From positions 659,025,724-659,089,723 of the forward strand of contig NC_057861.1 of NCBI RefSeq assembly GCF_019393635.1: a stretch of DNA of 64,000 bases. The letters are read 5' to 3'. Below the pieces are notes generated by a model. That model was given only the letters and a program-made list of their open reading frames with translations, did no database searches and was not told the DNA's origin. The stretch comes from Dromiciops gliroides (Eukaryota; Chordata; Mammalia; Microbiotheria; Microbiotheriidae). Shown in pieces: positions 20,421 to 31,925 of the stretch. Position 1 is the stretch's first letter, and every line of letters begins with the position of its first letter. Both the position numbers and the translations under genes were made by a program.

Positions 20421-20984
20421 TTGATTTAATTTCTTTTGGGAACTATACTTAGCTCTATTTAGGAGAGAGAAAAGATTTAAGACTTAGTAGAGCTTAAATT
20501 GTCTTCCTAAAATGTTTCTTCTATAGCAATTATTCTTGTCATTTGGGTGTTGATGGTGTGTTTTAAATAAGGAACACTTTTCCATGGAAACATCAAATAC
20601 TCTATTGTTCTCACTATACTTGGGTCTAGGCATATATTTACAATAAATGAATAAGCTATGAATGCAGAAATGAGGTGCATTCCAGGCATGAGAGACCTAT
20701 TGGACAAATGAATAGAGGCAAAAGAGAGAGGGTGGAGTAAAAATAGAGTTATAAATAGTCCAGTCTGGCTGGAACAGGGTTTGGTCCAAAGGGAGTCTTG
20801 TGAAATAAGGCTGGGACAATAGACACTGTCAGATTTCTTCAGCACTTTGATACTTCAAGAATAAGACATAGAAGATGATCTGTGAGAGCCATTCCAGCTG
20901 AAAAAGTCATCATCCTGTGGCCAACCTAGTGATATGACTCTCTAAACTTGGCTGGTTCTCAAACAATAGATGGATTGTATGTTT

Positions 20985-21105
20985 GCACTAGAATGTGAGC
21001 TCTCTGAGAAGAGGGACTGGGTTTTTTTTTTCCTTTCTTTTTATCTTCAGGTCTTAGAACAATGCTTGGCACATAGTAGGTGCCTAATGAATGTTTGTTG
21101 ACTGA
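20985..21105 (+). repeat. L2 3' end
   Basis: Typical tail: 'gaatgtgagctctctgagaagaggg' then 'gcttggcacatagtaggtgcc'. Confidence 0.65.
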
Positions 21106-21239
21106 CATCACCAGGCTCTTACTAAAAGCCTTCTGAATTTGGTAGACCATATGTTCCCCTGACATTGCCTTTGAGAGCTGAGTGTTCCTTCCCTACTACA
21201 GTGAGGAGGCAAAAGAGGATTTTAGGAGTCCTATCAACA

Positions 21240-21880
21240 CAATGAGAATTTAATTCAAGTTAACAAATATTGAGCACCTTCTAAGCCCAGCTCTGGGGAT
21301 ATTTTAGAAAATTATTGAAATACTACAATATAGAGTGCTAGTATAGGGTAAAAAAAAGATCTAGATAAACTGCTCTAGGAAGAAGGAAATACCAAGGAAA
21401 AAGTGAAATTATAAGCAGGAAGCTATGGGTGTCAGAACAGCTAGCAGTCTAGCCTTTCTGGGACACAGTATGTGAAAGGGGAATAGAGTGAAATATGACT
21501 GGCAAAGTTGGTTGGAGACATGTGATGAATGGCCTTAAATGTTAGGATAAGGAGCTTCTACTTTGTCCTGTAGTCAATAAAGAGCCACTGAAGAGTTGGT
21601 TTTTTTTTTTTTAATTTTAAATTTTTGTGTGGGGTTGTGGGTTGAAGAGTTAGCAGAGGAATAATATGGTCCTACCTATGCATTACAAGTATGATTTTGA
21701 CAGCTGGAGTGGATTGGAGACCAAACAGACTAAAAGCAGAAGATTAAATCATCCTGAGAACATTTACAGATCAAATTAGATATGAATTGGAAAAGTTCTG
21801 CCTGCATTATTATAGCAATCTAGTCTCATCATTGAGGATAAGGGAACAATCACATTTGGTTGCCTGCATTTCTAATGTAG
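21240..21880 (+). repeat. Old unclassified repeat ('tattgagcacctt' type)
   Basis: Same family as 6739-7159, here running on through 'ggcaaagttggttggagac...ggccttaaatg' and 'agtgggttggagacc'-like phrases. A T-run lies at 21600-21616. Confidence 0.45.
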
Positions 21881-22100
21881 CTATATGAGGAAGTGAAAAT
21901 GGCAGTCCAGAAAATGAAATAAGGAAAAGTAATTACAGCTCAATATAAAAAGAGAAAATTCATGCTGGAAGCACCCATGTATCAATCTTCAAGTTCACTT
22001 AAGGAGGACAAAACTTATAAAAGAATGGAAAAGATCATGAACAGTGTTATTTATTTATTTGTTTGTTTATGTATTTGTTTTGGTGAACAGTTTTAATTTT

Positions 22101-22248
22101 TTTTTTTTTTTTGGTGAGGCAATTGGGGTTAAGTGACTTGCCCAGGATCACACAGCTAGTAAGTGTTAAGTGTCTGAGGTCAGATTTGAACTCAGGTCCT
22201 CCTGAATCCAGGGCCAGTGCTCTATCCACTGCGACACCTAGCTGCCCC
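22101..22248 (-). repeat. WSINE1-type SINE
   Basis: Minus orientation, CCAATTGCC subtype. Imperfect duplication aacagttttaatttt / aacagtgttaatttt at 22086-22100 and 22249-22263. Confidence 0.9.
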
Positions 22249-22384
22249 AAACAGTGTTAATTTTTAAAAGACAACTAAAAAGAAACATTTGCTCAGTTCT
22301 TATGCTCACATTCTTATCTTTGCAAAAACTTTGTAAAAATGGTCTATGTACACATTGAAGGTAGCCTTCATGAAAATATGAGAA

Positions 22385-23320
22385 GGTAATAGGAAGCTAT
22401 CCTTCCTAACTTTGTGTCATCAGCAAATTTAATAGGCATATATGGGATAAGTGGATTTGAGTCAGTTTAGACTCTGAGGATGGGGTCTGGAAAGTACCCA
22501 GCCCCCAGGCTCTGTTATAGTCAGTTTCATCTGTCTCTAAGTTTTATTGCTCGTTAGTTCCATTTGCCTCTGTTTATAGTCTTATCGCTTGTCAGCTCCA
22601 TTTTAGTTTTACTGCTTGTAATAAAAGTCATGTCTTTTGCTCTGCCTGGTACCCCTCTCCCCTCTCCCCTCCTTTGCATACATATCAACCCCACAGTCTT
22701 TGTCATGGATTAATTATGACCAGACAGGAAGATGTCTCCTGCCTCTCCCTTTTTATATTCCTAAGTCTGATATCAGCTCCTGGCACCATTACTCCTGCCT
22801 TTTGCCTTCCCTCGGTTTGACCTTGTTCCCCCCTCCCCTTTTTCCCCTTGTTCCTGGGACATGTATACATGTCTCTATACCTTGATCATGAGTTAGCATG
22901 CACCCTGGGTGAGACAGGATTGGATGTTAGATTGTGAGCTCACCTAGTACACGAGGGGACTTCCCCGCCTCAAAATCCCTATAAAAATCCAAAGCATGAG
23001 CCCCTTATTGCGGTCCTCATTCCTGGTATTGAGGTTGCCTGTTCTCATGAAAATGTAATAAATCTGTCTCTGCTTGACTTGGTGGTCTCCTTGAGTTATT
23101 TGGGTAAACTGAGGCAGCTTGTCCCAAACAGGCATCTTATTTATATCTTCATACATCATTGATTAAAAATGTTAAACAGTACAGTGCCAATAAAAGATCT
23201 CTGGGTCATTCGTTAGAGACCAACATCCATCTATTAATCACCATTTAACCAATTCTGAATCCATCTAATTGTACTGTCATCCAGTTCACATTTCTCTATG
23301 CTAAAAGGATGGCATAAGAG
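22385..23320 (+). repeat. CR1/L3-like LINE 3' part, split by a solo LTR
   Basis: 'tttgtgtcatcagcaaatttaat' (to 22434) resumes at 23136 with 'tcttcatacatcattgattaaaaatg' and 'gatctctgggtcattcg'. A second copy of the same stretch at 7430-7560 shows the uninterrupted order. Confidence 0.55.
22440..23130 (+). mobile_element. Solo LTR of an endogenous retrovirus
   Basis: About 690 bp inserted between direct repeats ggcat (22435-22439, 23131-23135). It ends AAACA, has CTATAAAAA near 22978 and AATAAA at 23057-23062, in the order promoter then poly(A) expected for a plus-strand LTR. A different family from the LTRs at 9346 and 13039. The left end lacks a clear TG, so the exact start is uncertain. 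No internal viral region is seen. Confidence 0.75.
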
Positions 23321-23388
23321 ACTTTGAAAAATGTTTAGCTAAAATATAAGCATACTACATCCACAATACTCACTGATCTACCAGGCTA

Positions 23389-23470
23389 GTGAAAGAAAGG
23401 AAGGAAGGAAGAAAGAAAGAAAGAGAAAGAAAGAATGAAAGAAAGAAAGAAAAAAAGAAAGAAAGAAAAA

Positions 23471-23566
<96 letters not shown>

Positions 23567-23576
23567 AAAAGAAATG
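23389..23576. repeat. (AAAG)n microsatellite
   Basis: About 190 bp of AAAG/AAGG units, nearly pure in the second half. The long Lys-Glu-Arg and Phe-Leu-Ser frames across it are artefacts. Confidence 0.95.
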
Positions 23577-23675
23577 CTATTAGGTTATTTGGCATAGACA
23601 GTCTTTGAGAAAGCCAAGCTGGGTCTTTGAACCCAGTAGGCCAAAATGGAGTTCTCCTCTAATAAGATATTTCTC

Positions 23676-23840
23676 GGGGCAGCTAGGTGGCACAGTGGAT
23701 AGAGCACCGGCCCTGGATTCAGGAGGGACCCGAGTTCAAATCTGACCTCAGACACTTAACACTCACTAGCTGTGTGACCCTGGGTAAGTCACTTAAACCT
23801 CATGGCCCAAAACAAAACAAAAAAACAAGCAAAAAAAAAA
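23676..23840 (+). repeat. WSINE1-type SINE
   Basis: Full-length plus-strand SINE with a mixed A/C tail. No convincing target duplication seen. Confidence 0.88.
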
Positions 23841-23974
23841 TCAAGGTCCTTTCCACATGTAATATTCTGTGATTTACTTCCCCCACTGAATTTAGAGCTT
23901 GCTGTTTACTCAGAATCCCTCCTTCAAGAATCTAAATAAAAACTTGTCCTGTGATTCCTTTTCTCAAACCCCCA

Positions 23975-24178
23975 TTCTTAGCTCATAAGATTTAGAACTA
24001 AAAGGAACCACAGAGGCTATTGAATACAACTCCCTCTTTTTACAGATGAAGAAATTGAGGCATAGTGAAGCTAAAGTGACTTGTCTAGGGTTATATAGCT
24101 AATTAGTGACTGAGTCAGGATTTGTACACAGGTCTTCTTGACTTCAAGTCCAGTATTCTATCACTTACTACTCCACAC
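23975..24178 (-). repeat. MIR
   Basis: Reverse-complement MIR ('acagatgaagaaattgaggc...gtcaggatttgtacacaggtc'). Confidence 0.65.
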
Positions 24179-24292
24179 TGATAAACTAATCCCCCTTGCT
24201 AAGGTATTAAAGACTGTTAGTAGGTTAACATGTGTTCTCTTTCATGATAAAATATTTTCTACTTAACAGAGATCTTTAGGAAATCATTCTTT

Positions 24293-24445
24293 TTTTTAAC
24301 TTTTTTTTTTGTGGGGCAATGGGGGTTAAGTGACTTGCCCAGGGTCACACTGCTAGTAAGTGTCAAGTGTCTGAGGTCAGATTTGAACTTAGGTCCTCCT
24401 GAATCCAGGGCCGGTCCTTTATCCATTGTGCCACCTAGCTGCCCC
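24293..24445 (-). repeat. WSINE1-type SINE beside the L1 piece
   Basis: Minus-orientation SINE. Flanked by aggaaatcattcttt at 24278-24292 and 24446-24460; a third copy of this repeat closes the adjoining L1 piece. Confidence 0.93.
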
Positions 24446-24460
24446 AGGAAATCATTCTTT

Positions 24461-25061
24461 TTCAAAGTCCTTTTTTTGAGCACCTCTGTGGCCTGAGACC
24501 AATTCGTATTTTTCTTGGAAGCTTTAGATATAGGGGCCCTGATGTTGACATCTTCCTCTGAGGGTGCCCCTTGGTCTTCCTTGTTACTGAAGAAACTTTC
24601 TATGGTCCTCACCTTTCTCTGTCGGCTCATCTTGCCTTTCTTTTACTAGACTTTTAGCTCCTTAAAGTGGGGAACTGTTTCCAGGCCGCAGTAACCCAAG
24701 CTTAAGAAGTCCCAGGTGGTATGATTTAAGGAGAATCAGGTTCTTCCCTTGCCCAGCCTGTTTCCTGGTCCTAGATGACCCCAGACCAACTTGCTAATCA
24801 ACCAGCTTTGTGTGTTGTGGTTGTTAGCTCCGAAGAGCCTGTGCTCCTCCCCCACCTGGGCCACTTCTACTTGAGCCTACCTCCTGGTTCTTAGCAGGGG
24901 TATAAAATCCAAGTTCTACCTGTGCACCAGCATAGACCCCTGTAGTCTCTCCCCTGCCCAGGGCTCAGCCCACTCACCAGACTGTGAGCTTAGTTCCAGA
25001 CGACACTGGTGCTTCAGCTGATTCAGAGGCTCTGGGGGTCTCCTTCTCTAGTGAGGTCTCC
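24461..25061 (-). mobile_element. 5'-end-only L1 piece with target duplications
   Basis: On the minus strand it carries the L1 5'UTR (from about 25061) and the ORF1 start, ATG at 24628-24630, coding MSRQRKVRTIESFFSNKEDQ. It stops about 58 codons in, at an A-rich site (24461). The repeat aggaaatcattctt lies on both sides (24446-24459, 25062-25075). It therefore looks like one integration event that lacks the LINE 3' end. No ORF2 or poly(A) signal is present. Confidence 0.8.
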
Positions 25062-25075
25062 AGGAAATCATTCTT

Positions 25076-25589
25076 AATGCCAGGAAGGAATTCTAGTCCT
25101 GGAAATATCAAATGTCAGATATTTCTAGGTGCCTCTTAAGTCACATTCATTATGTAGGTGGCTGCCTATTCCACCTAGGCCCAGTTGATCATTGATTTAA
25201 TTAGGAAAGGTGGCAGCCTGGTGAGAATCTTTTCTCTTTATTACAATCATCTTGGGTTATTTTAATTGTCAATGAACTCAAGAACCTTCCTTCTCTACAT
25301 AAACTTGTAAGATCTCAGAAGTGGAATGATCTTGGAGAACATTTAGTCCAACCCTCACCTGAATATCATCTTCATTTTTATTTTCCTGTGACATGCTTTT
25401 TCCCCAACCCCCTTTGTTTTGTTATATGGCTAGTGCACTGAATCTCCTTTTAGTATATCTTACATCATTTGCTGAAAAGTAGACAAGAGGTTTCCAGCAA
25501 TGCTACTGATGGGTATGTATTTCCTTCTGTAGACTGAATTAATGGAGGTTTGGTGCCCAAGGCAGAGGAAGTGACAGTCCCACTGTATT
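25076..25589. other. No recognisable gene
   Basis: Unique-looking; 25300-25370 is MIR-like in antisense. No other feature seen. Confidence 0.35.
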
Positions 25590-25945
25590 TGTTCCCTAGT
25601 CAGACCATATCTAGAGAAGTGTGGTCATCTCTGGGCACCACATTTTAGTAGAGTAGCTGGCAAGCTACATATGAGTGATGTCAGAAGTTGGTCAAGATGG
25701 TGGGGGAGGTGCTGAAGGAAGTGGAGAAATCTAGTCTTAAGCAAAGATGAACTAGAGACATTGTCTGGAAGAGAGATTTAGAGGATTGGGGGAGGGGAGC
25801 ATGATAACTGTGTTAAGTATTTGAATGGTTAACTGATGGAAAAAAGATTGGACTTATTCTGCTTGACCCCAGATGTCAGAAAGAGGAACAATGGGTTGAA
25901 GTTAAGAGGACAGAATATTTGGGCTCAATATAAGGATCACTCAGC
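25590..25945 (+). repeat. CR1/L3-like LINE, C-terminal region
   Basis: 'cagaccatatctagagaagtg...ggtcatctctgggcaccacattt' then 'gtatttgaatgg...attggacttattctgcttgacccca': the conserved end of CR1-clade ORF2, broken by stops. Confidence 0.65.
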
Positions 25946-26091
25946 TGGAAGGGGTCTTTTGGAGCATGTATCTCAACCCCTTTTTTTACATATAAGGAAA
26001 AAGGGACCCTGGGAGAAGTTAAATGACTTGGGCAAGGTCATATAGGTAATATATTTCTGAGACAGGATTTGAAGCCAGTGTTTGTTCTATT
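25946..26091 (-). repeat. MIR fragment
   Basis: Antisense MIR core ('tgacttgggcaaggtcatataggtaat'). Confidence 0.5.
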
Positions 26092-26103
26092 CCATTATGT
26101 TCT

Positions 26104-26251
26104 TTTTTTTTTTTTAAGTGAGGCAATTGAAGTTAAGTAACTTGCTCAGGGACACACAGCTAGTAAGTGTTAAGTGGCTGAGGCCGGATTTGAACTCAGG
26201 TACTCCTGAATCCAGGGCTGGTGCTCTATCCACTGTGCCATCTAGCTGCCC
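26104..26251 (-). repeat. WSINE1-type SINE
   Basis: Minus orientation. Perfect duplication ccattatgttct at 26092-26103 and 26252-26263. Confidence 0.93.
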
Positions 26252-26584
26252 CCATTATGTTCTATTCTTAACCAGGGCAAGGCTTATGGGGATTTGATCC
26301 AAGGATCTCCTGCTTTCTAGGCAGGTGTTTTAAACAAATTAACCTGCAAGCCTACAATAGTTACAAGATACAATGGTTGGACTAACTTTTTTAACTATTA
26401 GAGAGATCTTAAACTGGAATAAACTTAGTATTGGTATTGGAATTGGTAGTGAGAACTTTGTTCCTGGAAGTATTCAAGCAATAACCACTCATCGAGGTGT
26501 TGTAGAGGGGTTTCTTGTTTCAGATAGGGATTAGGCTAGAAGCTTCTGGGGTTTCTTTCAGCTCTGGAATTCTGTCATTATACG

Positions 26585-26800
26585 ATTCAGGGCAGCAAGG
26601 TGGGAGTGGGGAAGGATCACTGACTCTGGAGTCAGAGGACCTAGATTCAAGCCCTGCCTCTGAGCTTATTACCTGTGTGACCCTTGTCAAGTCATTTTAC
26701 TTCCTTGTGGCTCCATTTTCTCATCTGTAAAAGGAAAAATTTGGACTAGATGGCCTCTGACTTCCCTTCCAGTTCTAGATCTATGATCCTATGACTCAAT
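26585..26800 (+). repeat. MIR
   Basis: Plus-strand MIR ('agtcagaggacctagattcaag...ggactagatggcctctgac'). Confidence 0.7.
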
Positions 26801-26914
26801 CTAAGTAACAGGACTTATCATATCTCCTAGATAGATTCTAAGACTATCTTGGGGGAGGTAAAAATCTGCCTTTTATAGCCTGGGAAGAAAATGATCCCAA
26901 TCAGTCAGTAGGCA

Positions 26915-27150
26915 GTTTGGTGGTGCAATGGATAGAGCACTGAGCTTGGAATTAGAAAGACATCTTTATGAGTTCAAATCCTGTCTCAGACACTTACTGG
27001 CTGTGTGATCCTGTCACTTAACTCTTTTTCCCTCAGTTTCTTCATCTATAAAATGAGCTGTAAAATGACAAACCACTCCAGTATCTTAGCCAAGAAAACC
27101 CCTAATGGGGTAACAAAGAGTTGGAAATGACTGGACAACAATAACAATGT
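26915..27150 (+). repeat. MAR1-type (RTE-tailed) SINE
   Basis: tRNA-like head, MIR-like core, then the RTE-like end 'caaaccactccagtatctt...gactggacaacaataac'. Confidence 0.8.
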
Positions 27151-27164
27151 GTTAGGCACAGTTG

Positions 27165-27420
27165 TTGTTTTTCCTTTGCTCTCCAAGAGGACCATGACAT
27201 CAGAAAGGTGATGTCATGACTTGCAAGTGAATTAGATTTAAGTGAGTCTCCAGCCTCACTCTCTCCTCTAGAGCCATCTGGGTCTATTGACAAGATATGT
27301 CATCAGGATGAGTGGAGATGGTCCCATGTAGGGGGAGACCTTGGCCTTTTTAAGCTAAGGCCTTTTCACGGGTCTCAGTTTGCCTGAGGTAATACCTATT
27401 CAGTGATTAAAGCTAGGTAA
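27165..27420 (+). repeat. Marsupial repeat, 'gaggaccatgacatcag' type
   Basis: Starts with a TTG-rich run and carries 'aggaccatgacatcag', 'gatgagtggagatgg' and 'ccttggcctttttaagc'. A related copy lies at 51320-51530. Family name not known to me. Confidence 0.5.
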
Positions 27421-27504
27421 GAAATGAGGAAAAGAATGGCCTCTTTTACCTAGTCATAAATTTTTAAAAATAGATGATAATTAGATAAATACATAGATAA
27501 TAGA

Positions 27505-27625
27505 TAGATAGAACACTGTAGTAGACTCTGGGAATGTAAATACAAGCAGATAGAAAGGTAGTCTGTGCCCTCAAGAGACTTATATTCTAAGGGGAGAAGA
27601 CAACAGATGAGGGAAGGAAGGACTA
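27505..27625 (+). repeat. Old unclassified repeat fragment
   Basis: 'actctgggaatgtaaatacaagcag...cctcaagagacttatattctaa' belongs to the family at 6739. Confidence 0.4.
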
Positions 27626-27894
27626 AAGGTATGCCACCCCCTCTTTCCCCATCAGACATACTTGTTGACGACATAGGAGAAGAGGGAGACTTGGCTGACC
27701 TGAGTGCTCTCCTTAAGGGGGCACTCTGGGAGGACCCATTCATTTTGGGAGAGGCTACAGAGGCAGAGGACACTTCTAATGGGTGGGTATAGTCTAAGGC
27801 TAGAATTATCTTCTAGGATGAAGAGGTTTCTAGGCATTGACAGAGAAAATCTGTCTGGAAAAGAATGAGTTCTTTAGCTTTTGCAACATACCTT

Positions 27895-28070
27895 ATGAAA
27901 ATCAAGATGGTGTAACAGAAAGAGCATTGGAATCAGGAGACCGCCCACTTATGAGTCACATGACCCTGGACCGTTGACTCTACTCCACTAAGCCAGGTTT
28001 CCTCTTATGCAAAATGGGAACATAAAACTTTCACCATCTGCCTCATGGGGCCATTTTGAGGAAAGTACTT
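27895..28070 (+). repeat. MIR
   Basis: Plus-strand MIR ('gtaacagaaagagcattgg...tgcctcatggggcc'). Confidence 0.65.
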
Positions 28071-28841
28071 TTGAAAAAGGGGCTATCACTATTGTTAATA
28101 TTACAGTAAGCCTGAAAGCTCTGGCCAAGTTGTATATTACTTTCCCTCATGTTACATTATTTTGCTATTGCCAAGTTTTCCATTCACTTCAGCTTTTCTT
28201 GAAAGAGGGAATAGGCTGCTCAGTCTCTGTGACACTAGACCAGGATGGAGCCAGACATCTTTGGGTAGATGAGAGTGATTTTCAATGGGGAGACTTTAGA
28301 GGGTTGGTTTTGTTTTTTTTTTTTTTTGGAAGTCCTAGAAAGATTTCCAGTAGCTGAGTTAGTGTTAATGATACGGTCCTTTATTCTTTTGAACTCCCAA
28401 TGAGGAAACTACCTCTACCAATGTAGGTTAGCACCTTCTCTGCAAATATAGTCTTAGAAATCTGTTTCTACTAGAAAAAAAAAAGCATGAAAAGTGAGCC
28501 TTGAAGGGTAGGTGGGGTAGGTGGGGGGTGGGTAAGTGGAGAAGCCAGCTCTGTATCTCTCATGATTATAGTGATGCCTTTGATGTAGCAGGGATTTTCT
28601 CTACCTGAGTGGAGTAGAATCTCAGGTGAAAAGTTTTCCATTTGATCAAAGAAAAACCTATGGTCCTGGGACACAGGAGATAATAATCAAAATAGATGAG
28701 AGAGACTAGGGTTTTGATTTTCAACTTTTGGGGGAGTTATAGGACAATCCTTGTCTCATCTGTCTCATAAATATGTTACAAAATTGTACAGTTGTTCCTT
28801 AAATTAAGATGAATTAAAATGAATTAATTCTCAAAATGTCC
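28071..28841. other. No recognisable gene
   Basis: Unique-looking; a T-run lies at 28312-28328 and a G-rich patch at 28508-28535. Confidence 0.35.
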
Positions 28842-28881
<40 letters not shown>

Positions 28882-28900
28882 GTAGATAGATAGATAGATA
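28842..28900. repeat. (GATA)n microsatellite
   Basis: About 14 GATA units with one GGTA interruption. Confidence 0.95.
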
Positions 28901-29204
28901 ATGTTGTCACCAACACAATGATGAGGGGGCTAAACCAGGACATTACAGAATCAATTAAGATGTTTGGACAGTATAAGGACCAGATAGCCTGGTGGTTTTT
29001 TGCTGAGAAGAGTTTTGCACATAGTAGGTATTTAATGTGAATGAGGAGGGAAAAGAATGGAGGCTTAGCAGTCAGAGAAATTCTCAGGCTTAGAAGGGAC
29101 CCCCCCACAAGTGCCAACCAAACTGGCACTTTTCCCACACTACATTATTATATCCCAAGGGTCTAGAACAAAAGATATTCATTCTAAAACATGTTTTTCT
29201 TTCC

Positions 29205-29332
29205 TTTCCCCATTTAATATAACCCCTTGACCCAAGGATAAATCCTTTATAAACAATTCCCAAATATATCTAGCCTTTGCTTGAATGCCATCAGTGACAA
29301 GAGACTTACTACCCCACAAAGTACCTTGGATG
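29205..29332 (-). repeat. CR1/L3-like fragment
   Basis: Antisense 'tagcctttgcttgaatgccatcagtgacaagagacttactacc', typical of the CR1/L3 end. Confidence 0.45.
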
Positions 29333-29477
29333 TTTTTAAGTAAAAAAAAAATATTGGCAATGGGTTACAGTAATAGGGGTTGGGTAGGGGGAACATGCCT
29401 TGACATGGAAGTATGAAGGAGATTCACAAGATGTTAATAGCTACTCCCAAGCTGAGGCCACCACTATTCAGAGAAAG

Positions 29478-30202
29478 GCTATCAACAAGCATTTATTAAG
29501 TAGTCAAGTACTTAAGTACTCAAGTACTGTGCTAAAGACTGGGGTTACAGAGAAAGGCAAAAAACCCAAGTCCCTGCTCTCAAGTAGCCCACAGTCTAAT
29601 AGGGGAGATAACATGCAAGCAATTTGGTTCAAACAAGATATATACACATGATAACCTAAATATAATCTCAGAGAGAAGGTGCCAAGCTAGGGAGGGTTAG
29701 ACAAGATTTCCCTGCACAAGGTGGGACTTCCACTGAAACTTGAAGGAAGCCAAAGTCAGGGGTCAGAGGTGAGCAGGGAGAGCATTCCAGATAGGAGAGA
29801 CAGTCAGGGAAAACGTTCAGCCTCAGGTGATGGAGTGCCCTGTGAGAGCAACAGCAATGAGGCCAGCGTCACTGGGGCAAAGGGTATATGAATGGAGTGA
29901 GGTACAAAAACATTGGAAAGGTAAGAAGGGACCAGGTTATGAAGGATTAAAAAAATTTTTTTTCAGGGCAATGAGGGTTAAATGACTTGCCTAGGGCCAC
30001 ACAGCTAGTGTCAAGTATCTGAGGCCAGATTTGAACTCAGGTCCTCCTGAATCCAGGGTCGGTGCTTTATCCACTGTGCCACCTATCTGCGCCCTATGAA
30101 GGATTTTAAAAGGCAAACATGGGAGTTTATATTTGATCCTGGAGGTAATAGGGAATTACTGAGTTTATTAAATGGGGTGGAGGGAGGGTGATAGGGTAAG
30201 AA
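29478..30202 (+). repeat. Old unclassified repeat, longest copy
   Basis: Most complete copy of the 'catttattaag...gtgctaaag' family: start, 'cccacagtctaataggggag', 'aaacttgaaggaagcc', 'gagagcattccag' and, after the SINE, 'ggattttaaaaggcaaac...gagtttat'. Interrupted by the SINE at 29949-30094. Confidence 0.5.
29949..30094 (-). repeat. WSINE1-type SINE
   Basis: Minus orientation. Perfect 11-bp duplication tatgaaggatt at 29938-29948 and 30095-30105. Confidence 0.92.
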
Positions 30203-30440
30203 CTGCACTTTCTGTTGTTGTTGTTGTTGTTGTTCAATTGTTTCAGTCTCATCCAACTCTTTGTGACTCCATTTGGCATTTTTCTGGCAAAGGCACATGA
30301 TTTGCCATTTCCTTCTCCAGCTCATTTTATAGAAGCAAAATCTAAGGTTAAGTTATTTGCCCAGGGTCATACAACTCTTTGTCTTCTTGACTCCAGGCCT
30401 GGTGTTCTATCCACTGTGGTACCTTGCTACCCATGACCTG
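30203..30440 (-). repeat. MAR1-type SINE
   Basis: Minus orientation, starting with (TTG)n, the reverse of the usual 3' tail, then the RTE-like part 'tttgtgactccatttggc' and the MIR-like core. Confidence 0.75.
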
Positions 30441-30632
30441 CGCTCTAGGAAGATCTATGTCACAGGTGGGAGGGCAGACTAGAGTGGGAAGAGATTTGAA
30501 GCAGGGAGATAGCTGGAATCTAACCTAGCTGGACCCAGGGATGTCAGGCTGGCTGTCCATGGTTTCTTCTCTCCTGAGTCTTCTATGTAATTGGGTTTTC
30601 TTTCATTGTAGGCAACAGTAGATCCTCTCTCC

Positions 30633-30635
<3 letters not shown>

Positions 30636-30688
<53 letters not shown>
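30636..30688. repeat. (CT)n microsatellite
   Basis: About 25 CT units, pure. Confidence 0.95.
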
Positions 30689-30692
<4 letters not shown>

Positions 30693-30786
30693 TTTCTGAT
30701 GCAATTTCATTTCCATTTCTTGATCTAAGGCCTGTCTCAGAAAAGGATGAGTTTTTGCTTAGCAGATTCTGTCATAGGTCTGCATG

Positions 30787-30787
<1 letters not shown>

Positions 30788-30820
<33 letters not shown>
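30788..30820. repeat. (AC)n microsatellite
   Basis: About 16 AC units, pure. Confidence 0.95.
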
Positions 30821-30822
<2 letters not shown>

Positions 30823-31309
30823 AACATGAATTATTCAACAGTAAAAACAAACAAACCGAGATCACACCATCTTAAATCATGTCTATCTACCCATACCTAA
30901 GCTACCCAGCAGCTTTTCCAGGTAGCAATGAAAAGAACAGAATGCTGTGGAGAGGTGACAAGGCAGAGAGGTTAAAGTCCTGGTGCTCCTATGTTTTTCC
31001 TTCAAAGCCCTGAGTGAGTCATTTTCTGAATGGGAGAAAGAGACTGACATAGAGGACTAGAGGATAGAAACTTCAGGTCTTCCCTTCAGCATGTTCAATG
31101 CAAATTTCTGCCTTCTGATAGTCCTAGAGAGTTCTGATTGGCTTTCTGTCTGGCCCTCAAGCATTGTTGCTAATGAAATCTTTGATCATACAATTTCTTA
31201 ATATTGGGTCACTGTTCTCACCCCATCCAGACCAGTGTCTGAGCAGGATGGAGTGAGACTAAGAGTGACCCACTTTGATCTGATCTCCTATTGCATTAAG
31301 AGCCTATTC

Positions 31310-31449
31310 TGGGCAGGTAGGTGGCACAGTGGTTAAAGCACCGGCCTTGGATTCAGGAGTAGCTGAGTTCAAATCCGGCCTCAGACACTTGATACTTACT
31401 AGCTGTGGGCAAGTCACTTAACCCTCATTGCCCCACCAAAAAAAAAAAA
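31310..31449 (+). repeat. WSINE1-type SINE
   Basis: Plus orientation with a small gap in 'gctgtgggcaag'. Imperfect duplication aagagcctattc / aagaatctattc at 31298-31309 and 31450-31461. Confidence 0.88.
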
Positions 31450-31694
31450 AAGAATCTATTCCATTAGGAGATTATATATGGAATTATTCTAAATGACAGT
31501 GTTTTCGTGACCTTGGGGAACATTTTAACTCTTGAGAGAACTAAGACCACACTGTTTGAATGTGAGGCCATCTTTATTTCTATGCTCCATCTTCCTCACA
31601 GTGTCTTATCTCTTCTGATTCAGGCCCACCAGATGATGGGAAATAAACCTGTTTGTATTTCTTATTTGTTGGATGAACTTCCAGGCCTTTGATG

Positions 31695-31925
31695 AAAATA
31701 ACAATTCATAGAGCTTTACATATCTTAACTCATTTGCTTTTCATAGGAAGCCTGTAAGATTAATCCTGCAGATTTTATTATTCCTGTTATAGAGATAAAG
31801 AAACTCAGAGCATCCGTGACTTTCTCAGGATCACACAGCTAGTGAATGATATGTGAATGAGTTAGGATTTGAACATAGGTCTTTCCTGATTCCAAGATTA
31901 GTGTTCTTTCCATTATACCGTGACA
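31695..31925 (-). repeat. MIR
   Basis: Antisense MIR ('gtgactttctcaggatcacacagctagtgaatg...ggatttgaacataggtc'). Confidence 0.65.

Larger units (their letters stand above)
30441..31309. other. No gene; two microsatellites
   Basis: Unique-looking sequence around the CT and AC runs listed separately. Confidence 0.4.

Noticed and set aside
23386-23595. Phe-Leu-Ser and Lys-Glu-Arg frames
   Set aside because: (AAAG)n microsatellite.
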